Source: Astragalus membranaceus (lineage: Eukaryota; Streptophyta; Magnoliopsida; Fabales; Fabaceae). From it: a stretch of 64,000 bases of DNA. Both the position numbers and the translations under genes were made by a program. Positions 11,770-22,100 of this stretch are shown in pieces (the first letter of the stretch is position 1; every line of letters starts with the position of its first letter). The stretch is from NCBI GenBank assembly GCA_039519185.1, contig CM076850.1, positions 165,434,974 to 165,498,973 of the forward strand, written 5' to 3'. The notes under the pieces are model-generated. The model searched no databases. It had not been told where the DNA came from and worked only from the letters and a program-made list of their open reading frames with translations.

Positions 11770-14700
11770 ATGTATGATAGAATATATCCTGGAAGAACTG
11801 GGTTGAAACGACGTTTTGTACAAGGAGTCAAAGAATTTGTTCTTTTTGCTAAGCGTCAAAAAGAATTTGAGCGACAAGGTGGAATTAGATGTCCTTGCTC
11901 CATATGTGTGTTTCGATCTATAAAAAAGGAAGCTGATATTCGACTTCATTTGTACAATAATGGGTTTAAGCCAGATTATTGGATATGGACCCGTCATGGC
12001 GAGGTAGCAGCTGGAGTTCCTGCGGTTGATAATGTTCCTGTCCAAGCTGTAGATCAAGGTCGTCTCGCGTCAAGTCCAGTTGCAGCTTCCACATCAAGTA
12101 GTAATCCAACGACTACTGGATATCAACCGCCGTTTGATGTATATCAGGGGATGATATCTGATGCTGTCGGTGTAAATTTGGATTTCGAAGAACCACAATA
12201 TGATGCTGAAGAAGTTCCAAACGAGGAAGCTCAGAGGTTTTATAGTTTTTTGAGTGAGACAAATAAACCATTATTTGAAGGATCTACAGACTCTAAGTTA
12301 TCAATGTGTGTTCGGTTGTTGGGTCTTAAGTCTCAATTTAACGTTGCGGAATTGTGCATGGAATACATGACAAAAATGATGTTGGATGCAACCCCTTGTT
12401 AGAGGACTTTTGCCGCAAAGTTATTATGATGCTAAAAGATTGGTATCGAAGCTTGGTTTAAAATCTATAAGAATTGATTGTTGTGTGTCTGGTTGCATGA
12501 TCTATTATAACAATGAGTTTGGCATAAATGATGGAGAGTTGCTGCAATGCAAGTTTTGTCAAGAGCCACGGTATCGTGTCAGCAGGAAAGAGACAAGCAA
12601 AGGCAAACCAGTTCCAAGGAAAGCAATGTTCTATTTGTCGATTATACCAAGACTGAAGAGGATGTTCACTTCAATGGAAACTGCGGGTAAAATGACGTGG
12701 CACTATGAAAATAGAAATAATTCTGGTGAATTACGCCATCCATCTGATGGTGAAGCTTGGAAGCATTTTGATCGTGTTCATCCAGATTTTGCCAATGATC
12801 CACGCAATGTTCGGCTTGGTTTATGCTCTGATGGTTTCACACCATATATTCAAGCGTCAGCAACACCGTATTCTTGTTGGCCAGTTATTGTTACCCCATA
12901 CAACCTACCTCCTGAAATGTGTATGTCTAAACCGTACATGTTTTTAAATGCTATAATACCAGGGCCAACTAATCCAACAGCTGGTATTGACATATATTTG
13001 CAACCTTTGATTGATGACCCAAAAAGGTTGTGGGATGGTGTTTTAACTTATGATGCAGCACGAAGACAAAATTTCATGATGAGGGCGGCTTTGATGTGGA
13101 CAATTAATGACTTTCCTGCGTATGGAATGTTGTCTAGATGGGGGACACATGGTAAGATGGCGTGTCCAATTTGCATGGTTGACACAAAGGCTTTTACTCT
13201 TAAATATGGAGGAAAATCTTCATGGTTTGACTCACACCGTAGGTTTTTACCTACCGAGCATCCCTTTAGAAAGTCAAAATATGCATTCATCAAGGGGAAT
13301 GTTGAAACAGGTGAACCTCCTCGTAGGCTGACACCAGAAGAAGTTTGGAACAGTGTCAAGGATATCCCTCCTGTGGAAGTGGTTGCTGGTGTTGTTTCTC
13401 GTCCAGATGGTTATGGACAATGGCATAATTGGACAAAAAAAAGTATTTTCTGGGAACTTCCATATTGGAAAGATAATCTATTGAGACACAATCTCGATGT
13501 AATGCATATTGAAAAGAATTTCTTTGATAACATATTTAACACTGTTATGAACGTGAAAGGTAAAACGAAAGACAATGAGAAGGCTAGGAAGGATGTGGAT
13601 CATTACTGCAGGCGAAAGGATTTGATATTGGTTCAGCAAGCTAACGGCAGGACGCTGAAACCCAAAGGCAATTATACTTTATCTACGGAGCAAGCGAAAG
13701 CAGTTTATCGGTGGATTTCTGAGTTGAAAATGCCAGACGGTTATTCTTCCAATTTAGCAAGATGTTCTGATGTGGATCATGGGAGGTTACATGGGATGAA
13801 GAGCCATGATTGTCATGTATTCATGGAGTGCTTACTTCCTATTGCCTTTAGTTCGTTGCCAACACACGTTTTGAATCCACTCATTGAAATAAGTCAATAT
13901 TTTAAGAATTTGTGTTCTGCAATACTAAAAGTGGATGATATTTCAAAAATGGAACAAGACATCCCATTTATCTTATGCAAGTTGGAGAGAATATTTCCGC
14001 CTGGTTTCTTTGATTCTATGGAGCATCTTCCTGTTCATCTCGCATATGAAGCTAAACTTGGCGGGCCTGTCCAATACAGATGGATGTATCCGTTTGAAAG
14101 GTCAGTTAAATATATATAACATTTAGATTAATAATTAGATCGATGATTTATATATTAACAAATGATGGATATATATCATTTTCTAGGTTCATGGGTGATT
14201 CAAAAAGATCAGTTAAAAATAAAGCTAGAGTTGAAGGATCGATATGTTCTTCTTACTTACACCGTGAAACAACTCATTTTTGTTCCTATTATTTCAAGAA
14301 TGAATTTGCTCCTGCAAGCAGTAGTCGAAATGACATGGAAGACGTTGAATGTCCAAGACATCATTTAGCTTTGTCTGTCTTTTGTCTACCTGGTCGTCCG
14401 TCTGGAAAAGAGTCAATTCATTGGCTAACAGAAGAAGAGTTAAATTCAGCCCATGTTCATGTTATGATAAACTGTACGAGGTCCAACCATTCATTGAGTA
14501 TGTATTTCTCGACCTATCTCTTAATTAAATTAAATTACACAGTATTGTATATAACAATTAATTAATAATTTCTTATTAGGGAGTTCTTGTCATCAGAGGC
14601 AGTAAGTGAAGACCAATCTTCTGCTCATATTCATGCGCATTTTCCAATGTGGTTTAGGCAATGTGTGTATTCCCTCCCGCCAACTCCTACCAACCTACAC

Positions 14701-15384
14701 TTGAGGATCTTATCTGACGGTCCTCGAAGATGTGTTAAAGAATGGCACACATATTTTGTCAATGGATACAAATTTCACACTAAGGAATGGACAGAGGGTA
14801 GAGAAACAGTCAATAGTGGAGTTTGCATGAAAGGTGTCACTGGGAGAGGCGAAGATGATTTCTATGGCGTGGTTGAACACATATATGAACTTGCATACCC
14901 ATATCTTGATTATAGTCCAAAGGTGATTGTTTTTTATTGTAATTGGTTCGATCCGTCCGCTCGAGGAACAAAGTTTAATCCAAAGACAAATACAGTGGAC
15001 ATTAAAATGAATAGTAGATATCGACTGTATGATCCGTTCGTCATTGCACAAAATGTGAGACAAGTCTATTATGTCTCTTATCCATCAACACGGACTGATC
15101 GGCGTGGTTGGTGTGTCGCAATTAAGACAAAACCAAGAGGTCGAATTGAGACAAATGATGACACAGTGGAAGACGTGGCATATCAAATGGATGAAATGTC
15201 CAATGTAAATGAGGTTATTGAAGTTGAACCCATTACTCGTTTATGTGATGAGCCAAACACTGGTGATGAAGTTAATGAAGAAGAAGAAGATACAGATCAT
15301 GAGGATGCAGTCGATCACGTCGGTGTATCAGGAATTCACTCATCTGATGATGGTGATTTCGAGAAAGAATGGGATTCTGATTAA
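11770..15384 (+). pseudogene. CACTA TNP2-like transposase gene, frameshifted
   Basis: Catalytic transposase of the CACTA element. The first section (11770-12402) begins with a transposase-associated domain (PGRTGLKRRFVQGVKEFVLF, then CPCSIC and NGFKPDYWIWTRHGE). The second (12386-14100) is the TNP2/Transposase_21 region, with YDAKRLVSKLGL, CPICMVDT, and LLRHNLDVMHIEKNFFDNIF. The frames of these two sections differ by one base near 12390-12400, where DATPC-stop overlaps the continuing frame: a frameshift or an unseen splice. Two GT-AG introns follow: 14101-14186 joins PFER to FMGDSKRSVKNKARVEGS, and 14498-14579 joins SNHSL to REFLSSEAV. The last exon (14580-15384) holds a DUF4216-like domain and an acidic C-terminus. 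The start codon chosen is the first that includes the N-terminal domain. Confidence 0.85.
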
Positions 15385-15479
15385 TTTGTTATGAAATAAT
15401 TAATATTTAGATTTATCAGACTTTGATTCATGTATGTTAATGTTATTCATCATGTATATATATATATATGTTATTCATC

Positions 15480-15512
15480 ATTTATGTTATTCATTATTTG
15501 TTATTTATCATG

Positions 15513-15561
<49 letters not shown>

Positions 15562-15570
15562 TAGATAGAT
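15480..15570. repeat. AT microsatellite between the two CACTA genes
   Basis: About 50 bases of uninterrupted (AT)n around 15512-15559 followed by (ATAG)n, preceded by repeats of GTTATTCAT. Confidence 0.85.
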
Positions 15571-15583
15571 ACGTACAGTCATC

Positions 15584-16555
15584 ATGACATCAGGATCAGA
15601 TTCCGATCATGACCTACCTACTCCCCCACCGACCGGTTTTTTTAAGAAGATTGCTACTTCTTTACGTGGTCGTCGTCGTCGTGTAACTCGTGTCGTTGTT
15701 GATGGCGATTTTGTGGCTCTACCTACTACGGCTGATGGCAGCGGACCTAGTACGCTGAGTCGTCCATTTGTGCCTCCAGCTGGTACTGTGACACCCCCGC
15801 CAGATGCGGACGGGATTACCAGGTATAATATTGAGAATGAGGTGGTTGAGGTTACATCTGACGGTCGTATAGTGGTGAAGGCTGTCGGAAAGCAGTAAGT
15901 ATTAATTAAGTAATTTATTTATTAATGATATTTGTTTGATTTATAAATTATTACCTAAACGTACATTTATCTTTTTTATGTACAGATTTATTCCTGGGAG
16001 GATTGTGGCTGGCACAATCACAGACATAATAAAAGCAAATTACACTAAACCGTGGAAGAATTGGACGGAGGTAAGAAAAGATCCGTCGTCTAAGATGTGG
16101 ACTGCATTCAGGGTAAGTTTTTTTCCAATTACTTAATATTTAGTTTTTTAATTTTGTTGAATTGATTAACTTGTTTTTACTAACTAGTAAATTTGTTTAA
16201 ATAGGAAAAATTTACATGGAGAAGCGATACGATGAGAGAAGTTGAGAGCGCATTCAACACAAGAGCTTTTCATCGATTTTCTGAAATGCTCCGGGGTTGT
16301 CGTAATTCAAGGGTGCAACCGGATTGGATTGGCGATTCTGATTGGAAATGTCTCCAAGTGAAATGGGGAGATGAGAAGTATAAAAAAATATGTGAGAGTG
16401 CCGAGAAGAATCGTGCTTCTGAGAGAGGGGGTTGCATAAATACAGGTGGCTCTATCAACACTGCTGAAATTTACAGACGGATGGTAAATAATTTAATAGT
16501 ATATACATACGTATTTTATATTTTATAAAATAATAATAATATTAAATAGTAACTG

Positions 16556-16621
<66 letters not shown>

Positions 16622-17555
16622 AGGCTAGCCTTGGTCGGGCACCTACTTTGCCTGAGTTACACTGCCAACTTCATATGCGGGAGGAGATTGGTGATTTTGT
16701 TGAGGAACGGTCAAGAAATATCACGGTAAATAACGTTTATTATATTTATATATTGTTTTTATTATATATATTATATTATTATATATTACATATATATCCA
16801 TACTAAGTTGGTTATACATTTCTTGGTGTTTGTTGCTCTCAGGAAAATTTTTATGAATGACAGACCAATTATCGTGCAACTCAGCTAAGTAGTGGCAGTA
16901 CTGAGATTGATCCCGTTGAGGAGAGTCGGGAGGGTTTTCTTGCTTGGCAGGAATCTGTTGGTCCATCAAAACCGGGCCGGTTAGTAGGATCTGGTGGTTT
17001 GGGCCCGTCTGCTTTCCCAGATTCCATTATTCCAAAAGTGGTTCCCGCAACTTCTTCTGAGAGAAGTACTGGTCGCAATTATGTCCCTTCGTCTTCAGAA
17101 CTAAGAGATGTTGAGCTGTTGACGCAGAAATTGAACGACCAAGAGAAAAAACATAATGACGAAATGCAGCAGATGCGGGAGCAGCAGGCAGAGTTGCAAC
17201 GGATAAATGAAGCGCGCTATAAGCAAATGATGGATACTATGGCTCAATACTCGAGGCCATTTATGCCATCATCATTTTATCCACCGCAGCAGATGCAGAT
17301 GCAACTGCCCTACGAGATGCACCAGCCTTACGGCTCTGCATTTCTGCCTTACGGGATGCAGCAACAGATGCATATGCAGCCGCCCAAGCAGCAGTTCCAG
17401 CACCAGTCCCAGCAGCAGCCCCAACAGTCCTAGCAGCAGCCCGAGCACTCCCAGCAGCAGCCCGAGCAACAGCAGCAGATCAACACAAATCTAGACCTCA
17501 ACACTGAGTTAGATACATGGTTGAGTAACCCGTCTGATCAGCGCTACTATGACTA
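15584..17555 (+). pseudogene. CACTA TNPA-like gene (Transposase_24 type), broken
   Basis: Companion DNA-binding gene of the CACTA element, expected to bind the subterminal motifs. Inferred exons: 15584-15894, 15986-16112, 16205-16483, 16621-16725, 16843 onward, all with GT-AG introns and consistent frame. The N-terminus is Ser/Pro-rich with an Arg-rich patch (RGRRRRVTRVV). The middle has PWKNWTEVRKD and a CIN-TGGSINTAEIYRRM stretch typical of Transposase_24 proteins. The C-terminus has a coiled coil (about 17110-17220) and a long Gln-rich tail. An in-frame TGA at 16858-16860, right after the fifth acceptor, and a TAG at 17431-17433 inside the Gln-rich tail interrupt it. An original stop at about 17553 would extend the tail. 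Alternative splicing could bypass the first stop, but no better acceptor is obvious. Confidence 0.75.
16560..16620. repeat. TA microsatellite at an intron 3' end
   Basis: (TA)n of about 58 bases ending in TATAG, so the microsatellite itself supplies the splice acceptor of the fourth TNPA-like exon. Confidence 0.85.
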
Positions 17556-17878
17556 GCAGTTTTATTAGATCTACGATATTTTAATATGTATTTTGTAATA
17601 AATATTTTAATTTTTGAATGTTTATGCAATTTTTTTTATCATTTAAAGCGTTATTCAATTCTCGTTTAATTAATATTTATATTATAAATTTAATTTAATT
17701 TTTATTAATTGAATAATATAATTTTTAATTAACGAATAATAATAATACTATTTTTTTAAATAAACGAATTAAAAACTGTTTTAATATGAATTAAAAAAAT
17801 ATTTTAATTAACAAATAATAATAATTTTTTTTTAAATAAACGAATTTAAAACGTTTTTTTATTATAATAAAAATAATT
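17556..17878. other. AT-rich 3' part of CACTA element
   Basis: Very A/T-rich, no coding sequence. It contains short direct repeats of TTTTTTTAAATAAACGAATT (about 17750 and 17826). Confidence 0.6.
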
Positions 17879-18090
17879 ACCGGCGGAATGATATATTACC
17901 GGCGGATTTTGAATTTAAACGTAAATAGTTTACCGGCGGATATTCCGCCGGTACCCGCCACAAATCCGCTGGTAACCGTTACCTGCGGGTGAATTTCCGG
18001 CGCCTTTCCGGCGGAAAAAATCCGCCGGTAATGCCCAATTTCCGGCGGTTTTTTGCGATTACCGGCGGATTTTGGCCGCCGGTAATCGCA
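17879..18090. repeat. CACTA right subterminal repeat cluster
   Basis: About ten copies of TTACCGGCGGATT in either orientation, some degenerate (ATCCGCTGG). Mirrors the left cluster but is shorter. Confidence 0.88.
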
Positions 18091-18105
18091 GAAATTCTTG
18101 TAGTG

Positions 18106-18535
18106 GAGATCCACGACCTAACAAATATAAAGGTCAAACTAATCTGGGATGATGTCGGGTTAAAACTCTTAAGAGAAAGAGATACTCCCTCTTGCCGAAA
18201 TAAGGTAAGAAAAAAGCAACTACTGGAATGAACAAGCGGATCAAGTTCTACTCCATAGTTACTCCTCGTAGTCCTCGTAAACTCGAGGTTCACCCATGGA
18301 AGTCCTTATAAACTAAAACGACCCACTCAAGCTACTATCTACTGGCATATTCAGAAATTCGGCGAAGTCTTTATAAACTTTATAAGTACACCAAAGTCTT
18401 CATACACCCAAACGATTTTGCGAAATTAAAATAGAACTGAAAGAAATTGCAGAAAGATAAATTTCATTCAGAATCTGATGGTACAAAGGTAACATACAAC
18501 AAAACAACAAGAAAAACCGAAAGGAGAAAAGTAAA
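18106..18535. other. Gypsy internal non-coding DNA after the CACTA
   Basis: Resumes the interrupted gypsy element. No coding sequence seen; it leads into the 3' end of the antisense gene. Confidence 0.6.
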
Positions 18536-20846
18536 TCAAAAAACTTCATCGAACTCCTTCATCTCGGCATCCTCTTCCTCAGGCGATGGCAACAACACCA
18601 ATTTGCCATCCACAACCTCCTTCAGTGGATCAAGTCCACTCACATCTAAAGTGGGGTAGAGCGCCAAGGCTTGGCTTTTAGCCTTCTCAAAACCCTTCAA
18701 GAGAGCTACAGCATTCTCAATGTGCAATTCCTCAATCTCGGCCTCCTTGGCAACACGCAAATCCGATAGTTGAGATTTCACCTCAGCCAAAGACGCCGTA
18801 AGTTCAGTATTTTCAACCCTCAACCCAGCAATGGTAGATTCATGGGAAGAAACCCTGCCTTCTTGCTCCTTCAGAGTAGTTCGGACTTCCTTTATCTTAG
18901 CCTCCCACTGAGTCTCCGTTTCTTCAAGTTGCTTACTACGAACTTTTCCTTTTCCTCAAACAGCTTTACCTGCTCAGCTAACTTGGATTTCAACGCTTCA
19001 TTTTCCTTCACTAACTCGGCATGAGCAGCAATGGCCTTCTCGGCAGCTTCAACATCTTTTCGCCCTTGGCGTTCTCGACTCCTAAGTCTGCCGAACTCGT
19101 CGCAAACAACATGACCAAGGGCAACAGATTTCAACGCATAAGACTGCATTGCCAAGAAATCTTGTTCCACCCCCAAACTCCGGATGCGATCACCATCATC
19201 AGCAGTAGTAATGTGTTCCCTCACAAAGTGTTTCAAAGGGAAACGCTTGTCCCACAAGGACGCGATCTCCCCTTGACCCTCAAAATCCTGCAGAAATTCC
19301 ATCCAAGAAATCTCGCCCTCGGAACTCTTGAATTTCTTCTTAGAGGAAGAACCTTCCTGCATAACAGGTCGCTTGGCAGGAGTTGGAATCGCAGCAGCAG
19401 GTTCTTCAACCTCTTTCACAACGGCACCCCCTTTATCCTCCTTCAACACCTCAGAAGAATCTCTGGGAATGGCTTTCAAAGGAATAGCCGCGATGGGAGT
19501 AGGGCCGAGATTCATTCCAACAATAGTAGTTCGCCCAGTATACTTGGCAATCTTCACCAAGCCTTTATCCGAGCTCTCCGTTGCAGAGGTCCCACCTTGA
19601 TTTTGGGCATTCAGTTTCTCCTTCGCTAACCTCTCTTGAGCCTTCTTGATGTAATTTTTGATGTTCTTCTCCTTCAAACCCATCCTAACTGCACGGCGAG
19701 ATAAAAGGAAACATTAGAAGCGGTTACAAAATATCAAAAAGAAGGCGGGAAGAAAAACTTACTCAATAAATTTTGAAGACCTTTGTCATCCCCCTCCAGA
19801 CTAATCACCTCCTTACAAGTCATGGTATACAACCTTTGCAGCATTGCTGCATCCTCAAGAAGCTCGGGACTTAAGTCATCCGAGATGACTCCAGTCACAC
19901 CAAAAACCTCACTCTGCCAATACAAAGGGAAGTGGGGCGCTCCTGTCTTGTTTATGAGGAGCTCGGGAAAAGAAGGAGGAGCTCGAACTCGGAAGAACTT
20001 CGCCTTAAAATTCTTGTATGAAGTGGTGAATAGACTTAAAAGGGGGCGAGGAGAATGGCTATGGAAAGATATCCATTTTCCCAAACCTTCACCCTTAGTC
20101 CGAAAAAACTGGAAGAACACCCATACATTTGGAGTCATACCCAAAGCTCCACAGATTATCTCATAGGCGCGTATAAATCCCCAGCTATTCGGGTGAAGCT
20201 GCGTTGGAGCAACGTTGAGGAGCTGCATTACGTGGTTTTCAAAGCGGGTGAAGGGCATTTTCACCTTCAAGTCTTCAAAAAGACAAGCGTACATATAAGT
20301 ACTCTCTTCCACCACTCCCTTAGGTCGCATCATACATACAGGCTCGTTATGCTTGCAACACTCCAGAATCACATCTTCTTCATTTTCAGTGGAGGACACG
20401 GCGTTCTTTTGCCGAAAAGCTATTAAATCTTCTGGCTTTGTAAACATGGTGAATAAATCCCACGCTTCAAAGTTAGGAACGGACTCAACGCTCTGTTTCG
20501 ATGCCATCAACACCTTGATTTCACGCGCAGGAGTAGAAGGAAGAGCCAAGGGCCCCACCTCTTCTCGTCTAAAATCTGAAAAGGCCACAGTGTTTTCGAA
20601 ATGAATCTTGGTCCCTGGGAAAAGAGGAGAAGCAAAGTCAGCATCCTCACCATCTGAAGAATCAGAATCTGAAGAGCTAAAATCAGGGAGACTTGAGAGG
20701 GTCTCGGAAATGGATGATTCAAGGCGCCTCCACTTCTCCTTTATTCTTTCCCAACGAGGCCGAGATTCATCCAAAATCACTCGATACGCTGAAGGTACCT
20801 CACTCACCTCAATTCCACTCTCATCAACTTCCCAAATTTCCACCAT
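18536..20846 (-). CDS. Antisense gene of the gypsy element (spliced, frameshifted)
   Basis: Runs opposite to gag-pol, just inside the 3' LTR. Exon 1 (20846 down to 19763) encodes about 361 residues. An acidic N-terminus (MVEIWEVDESG) is followed by a region resembling the plant 'putative gypsy-type transposon' family (PF04195), with YMYACLFEDLKVKMPFTRFE and LHPNSWGFIRAYEIICGALG. A 74 bp GT-AG intron (19762-19689) leads to exon 2 from 19688: KNYIKKAQERLAKEK, a Pro/Ala linker, then a long coiled coil. Near 18936-18945 the frame changes by one base; downstream the coiled coil resumes (RVENTELTASLAEVKSQLSD) to a stop at 18536. The change is probably a recent indel in an A-rich run, since both sides are well preserved. 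Such antisense ORFs are known in several Tat-group elements; their function is unknown. It was originally much closer to pol, before the CACTA insertion. Confidence 0.82.
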
Positions 20847-21223
20847 TTTAACTAAGGTACAAGAGAAAAAGGAAGAAGAATGATAGAAAAGTATACCTCA
20901 ACACAAGCAGGCGAAACGCTGAAGGAAGGCAAAACTTCACAGCAAGCAAACCTCGGCAGAAGAGCGAGCAGAAATCAAAAGAGCAAGTGAAAATAACGAA
21001 GTTCTCACATCCCCTGCGCGCTTTTTAACCCATACCGAAAGCCTACCTTCAACGCACGCGCTCATTCAAGCGTGAGGTAGGTGAAACGTTTCCACTGGAA
21101 CGTCACCTCAGTCGCGCTGGAACGTTTTCCCAAGCCATGGCACGCTTTCCCAAGTCAACAGTCGCTTCAATCGTCAAAACAAATCAATGTAAGTTCAAAC
21201 CTCTTCGCCGAGCTCACTCAGCT
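20847..21223. other. Region between antisense gene and 3' LTR
   Basis: Non-coding. It should contain the promoter and leader of the antisense gene, but no clear TATA box is seen on the minus strand. Confidence 0.5.
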
Positions 21224-21239
21224 CGAGCTTGGGGGGCTG
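21224..21239 (+). other. Polypurine tract of gypsy element
   Basis: GAGCTTGGGGGGCTG-type G-rich sequence directly before the 3' LTR's TGGACTGG; the expected plus-strand primer site. Confidence 0.8.
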
Positions 21240-21551
21240 TGGACTGGGCCAAAGAATTAGAGTTCGGCCCAATACAAGATCAACCGAACTCAAGCACACA
21301 CGACCTCGGCATGGCCCACAAAAGAGAAGTTACCAAGGACAGGTGTCGCAGTGAGGGAAGACGTGGGAACTCATCTGGCTGGAACCGGGCTAACCGCTGT
21401 GAACCGACCTCCGAAGATAACTGCCGAGAAGCCTTGGAGAACTAGATATATAGGACTCTAGGCCGGAGAAGAAAGGAGATTCGTTCGGGAGACTAACTCA
21501 ATTTTCCTCCATACCTGTAACAACCGAGTTGATCATTTTTATTCTAGAACA
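21240..21551 (+). repeat. 3' LTR of Tat-type gypsy element (312 bp)
   Basis: TGGACTGGG...TTCTAGAACA, about 99% identical to the 5' LTR. Its TATA-like box at about 21447-21453 points toward the kinase gene, whose start codon is 550 bases downstream. Confidence 0.95.
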
Positions 21552-21556
21552 ATGAG
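21552..21556. repeat. Target-site duplication ATGAG, right copy
   Basis: Exact match to 4082-4086. Confidence 0.95.
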
Positions 21557-22100
21557 TTACTTATTTTAAAATATATTTCCTTGTAACTCCTAAAAGTTGT
21601 TTGATATTTAAAATCCCCTTTTGTGTTTTTTTACCCTTTTCAAAGAAAATTGTAACTTCTAAAAATAACTAAGCTTAATAATAAGTTTTTTTTTAACAAT
21701 TAATAATAATAAATTTCTATTGAGTTTAAAAAATAATCTCAATTCCCTAAAAAATCTTAATTAAGTAGTTTGTTTACTCAAGTTAAGTTAACATAAGTCT
21801 TTGACGGATCCGGTATCTAAGAGAAAGGGTCCCTAAATAATCTAAAATTTAGTCGAGAGTTAAGTAAAATTTGGCTCCAATTTATTTTATTGGGATGGAA
21901 CTCGGTAGAAACAGAGTCCTTGGCGTTTCCGTAACATATAACACCAAAACCCATTCTGTTAGTATTTGGTTATTTTCGGTTAATAATTTAATGCTAGTTT
22001 CCACCTCAAAGTCTACTTCAGTCCTCGCGTGCAAGACACGACATCGTTCTTCCCTCTTCCTCCGACTACCGTACTCACCAGTCTCATTGACTTCAACACA
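21557..22100 (+). promoter_or_regulatory. Upstream region of the CDPK gene
   Basis: 544 bases of AT-rich DNA remain between the gypsy insertion and the start codon. It must hold the core promoter and 5' leader if transcription starts locally. No unambiguous TATA box is seen; the stretch from about 22010 becomes CT-rich, as plant 5' leaders often do. Confidence 0.5.

Larger units (their letters stand above)
10294..18105 (+). mobile_element. CACTA (En/Spm) DNA transposon, 7.8 kb, nested
   Basis: Termini are CACTACCAGAATTTC and GAAATTCTTGTAGTG (one mismatch in about 15), with a 3 bp GAG duplication. Subterminal regions (10316-10825 and 17879-18090) are packed with a 13 bp motif TTACCGGCGGATT in both orientations, the typical binding sites of the TnpA-type protein. 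Inside are two gene regions on the + strand: a TNP2-like transposase (11770-15384) and a TNPA/Transposase_24-like gene (15584-17555). Both carry disabling changes, so this copy is probably non-autonomous. It was inserted into the non-coding stretch after pol of the gypsy element and is therefore younger than it. Confidence 0.95.
4087..21551 (+). mobile_element. Complete Ty3/gypsy retrotransposon, Tat type, with nested CACTA
   Basis: The element is bounded by near-identical LTRs and a perfect ATGAG duplication. Order: 5' LTR, primer binding region, gag-protease-RT-RNase H-second RNase H-integrase, a non-coding region with hairpins, an antisense gene, a purine tract and the 3' LTR. Two RNase H domains, a large non-coding region and an antisense ORF after integrase mark the Tat group of plant Ty3/gypsy elements. 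The total span is 17.5 kb, but 7.8 kb of this is a later CACTA insertion at 10294-18105, so the native element is about 9.65 kb. The LTRs differ by two substitutions and two single-base indels, so the insertion is recent. Pol appears intact, so it may have been autonomous before the CACTA insertion, which lies outside gag-pol. Confidence 0.95.

Noticed and set aside
10316..18090. Regular short repeats that could suggest a CRISPR array
   Set aside because: The 13 bp motif occurs in both orientations with irregular spacing at the two ends of a CACTA element; this is a plant transposon, and there are no cas genes.
19021..19629. 202-residue plus-strand frame opposite the antisense gene
   Set aside because: Shadow of the real coding strand, which has a domain match, coiled coil and a phase-consistent intron.
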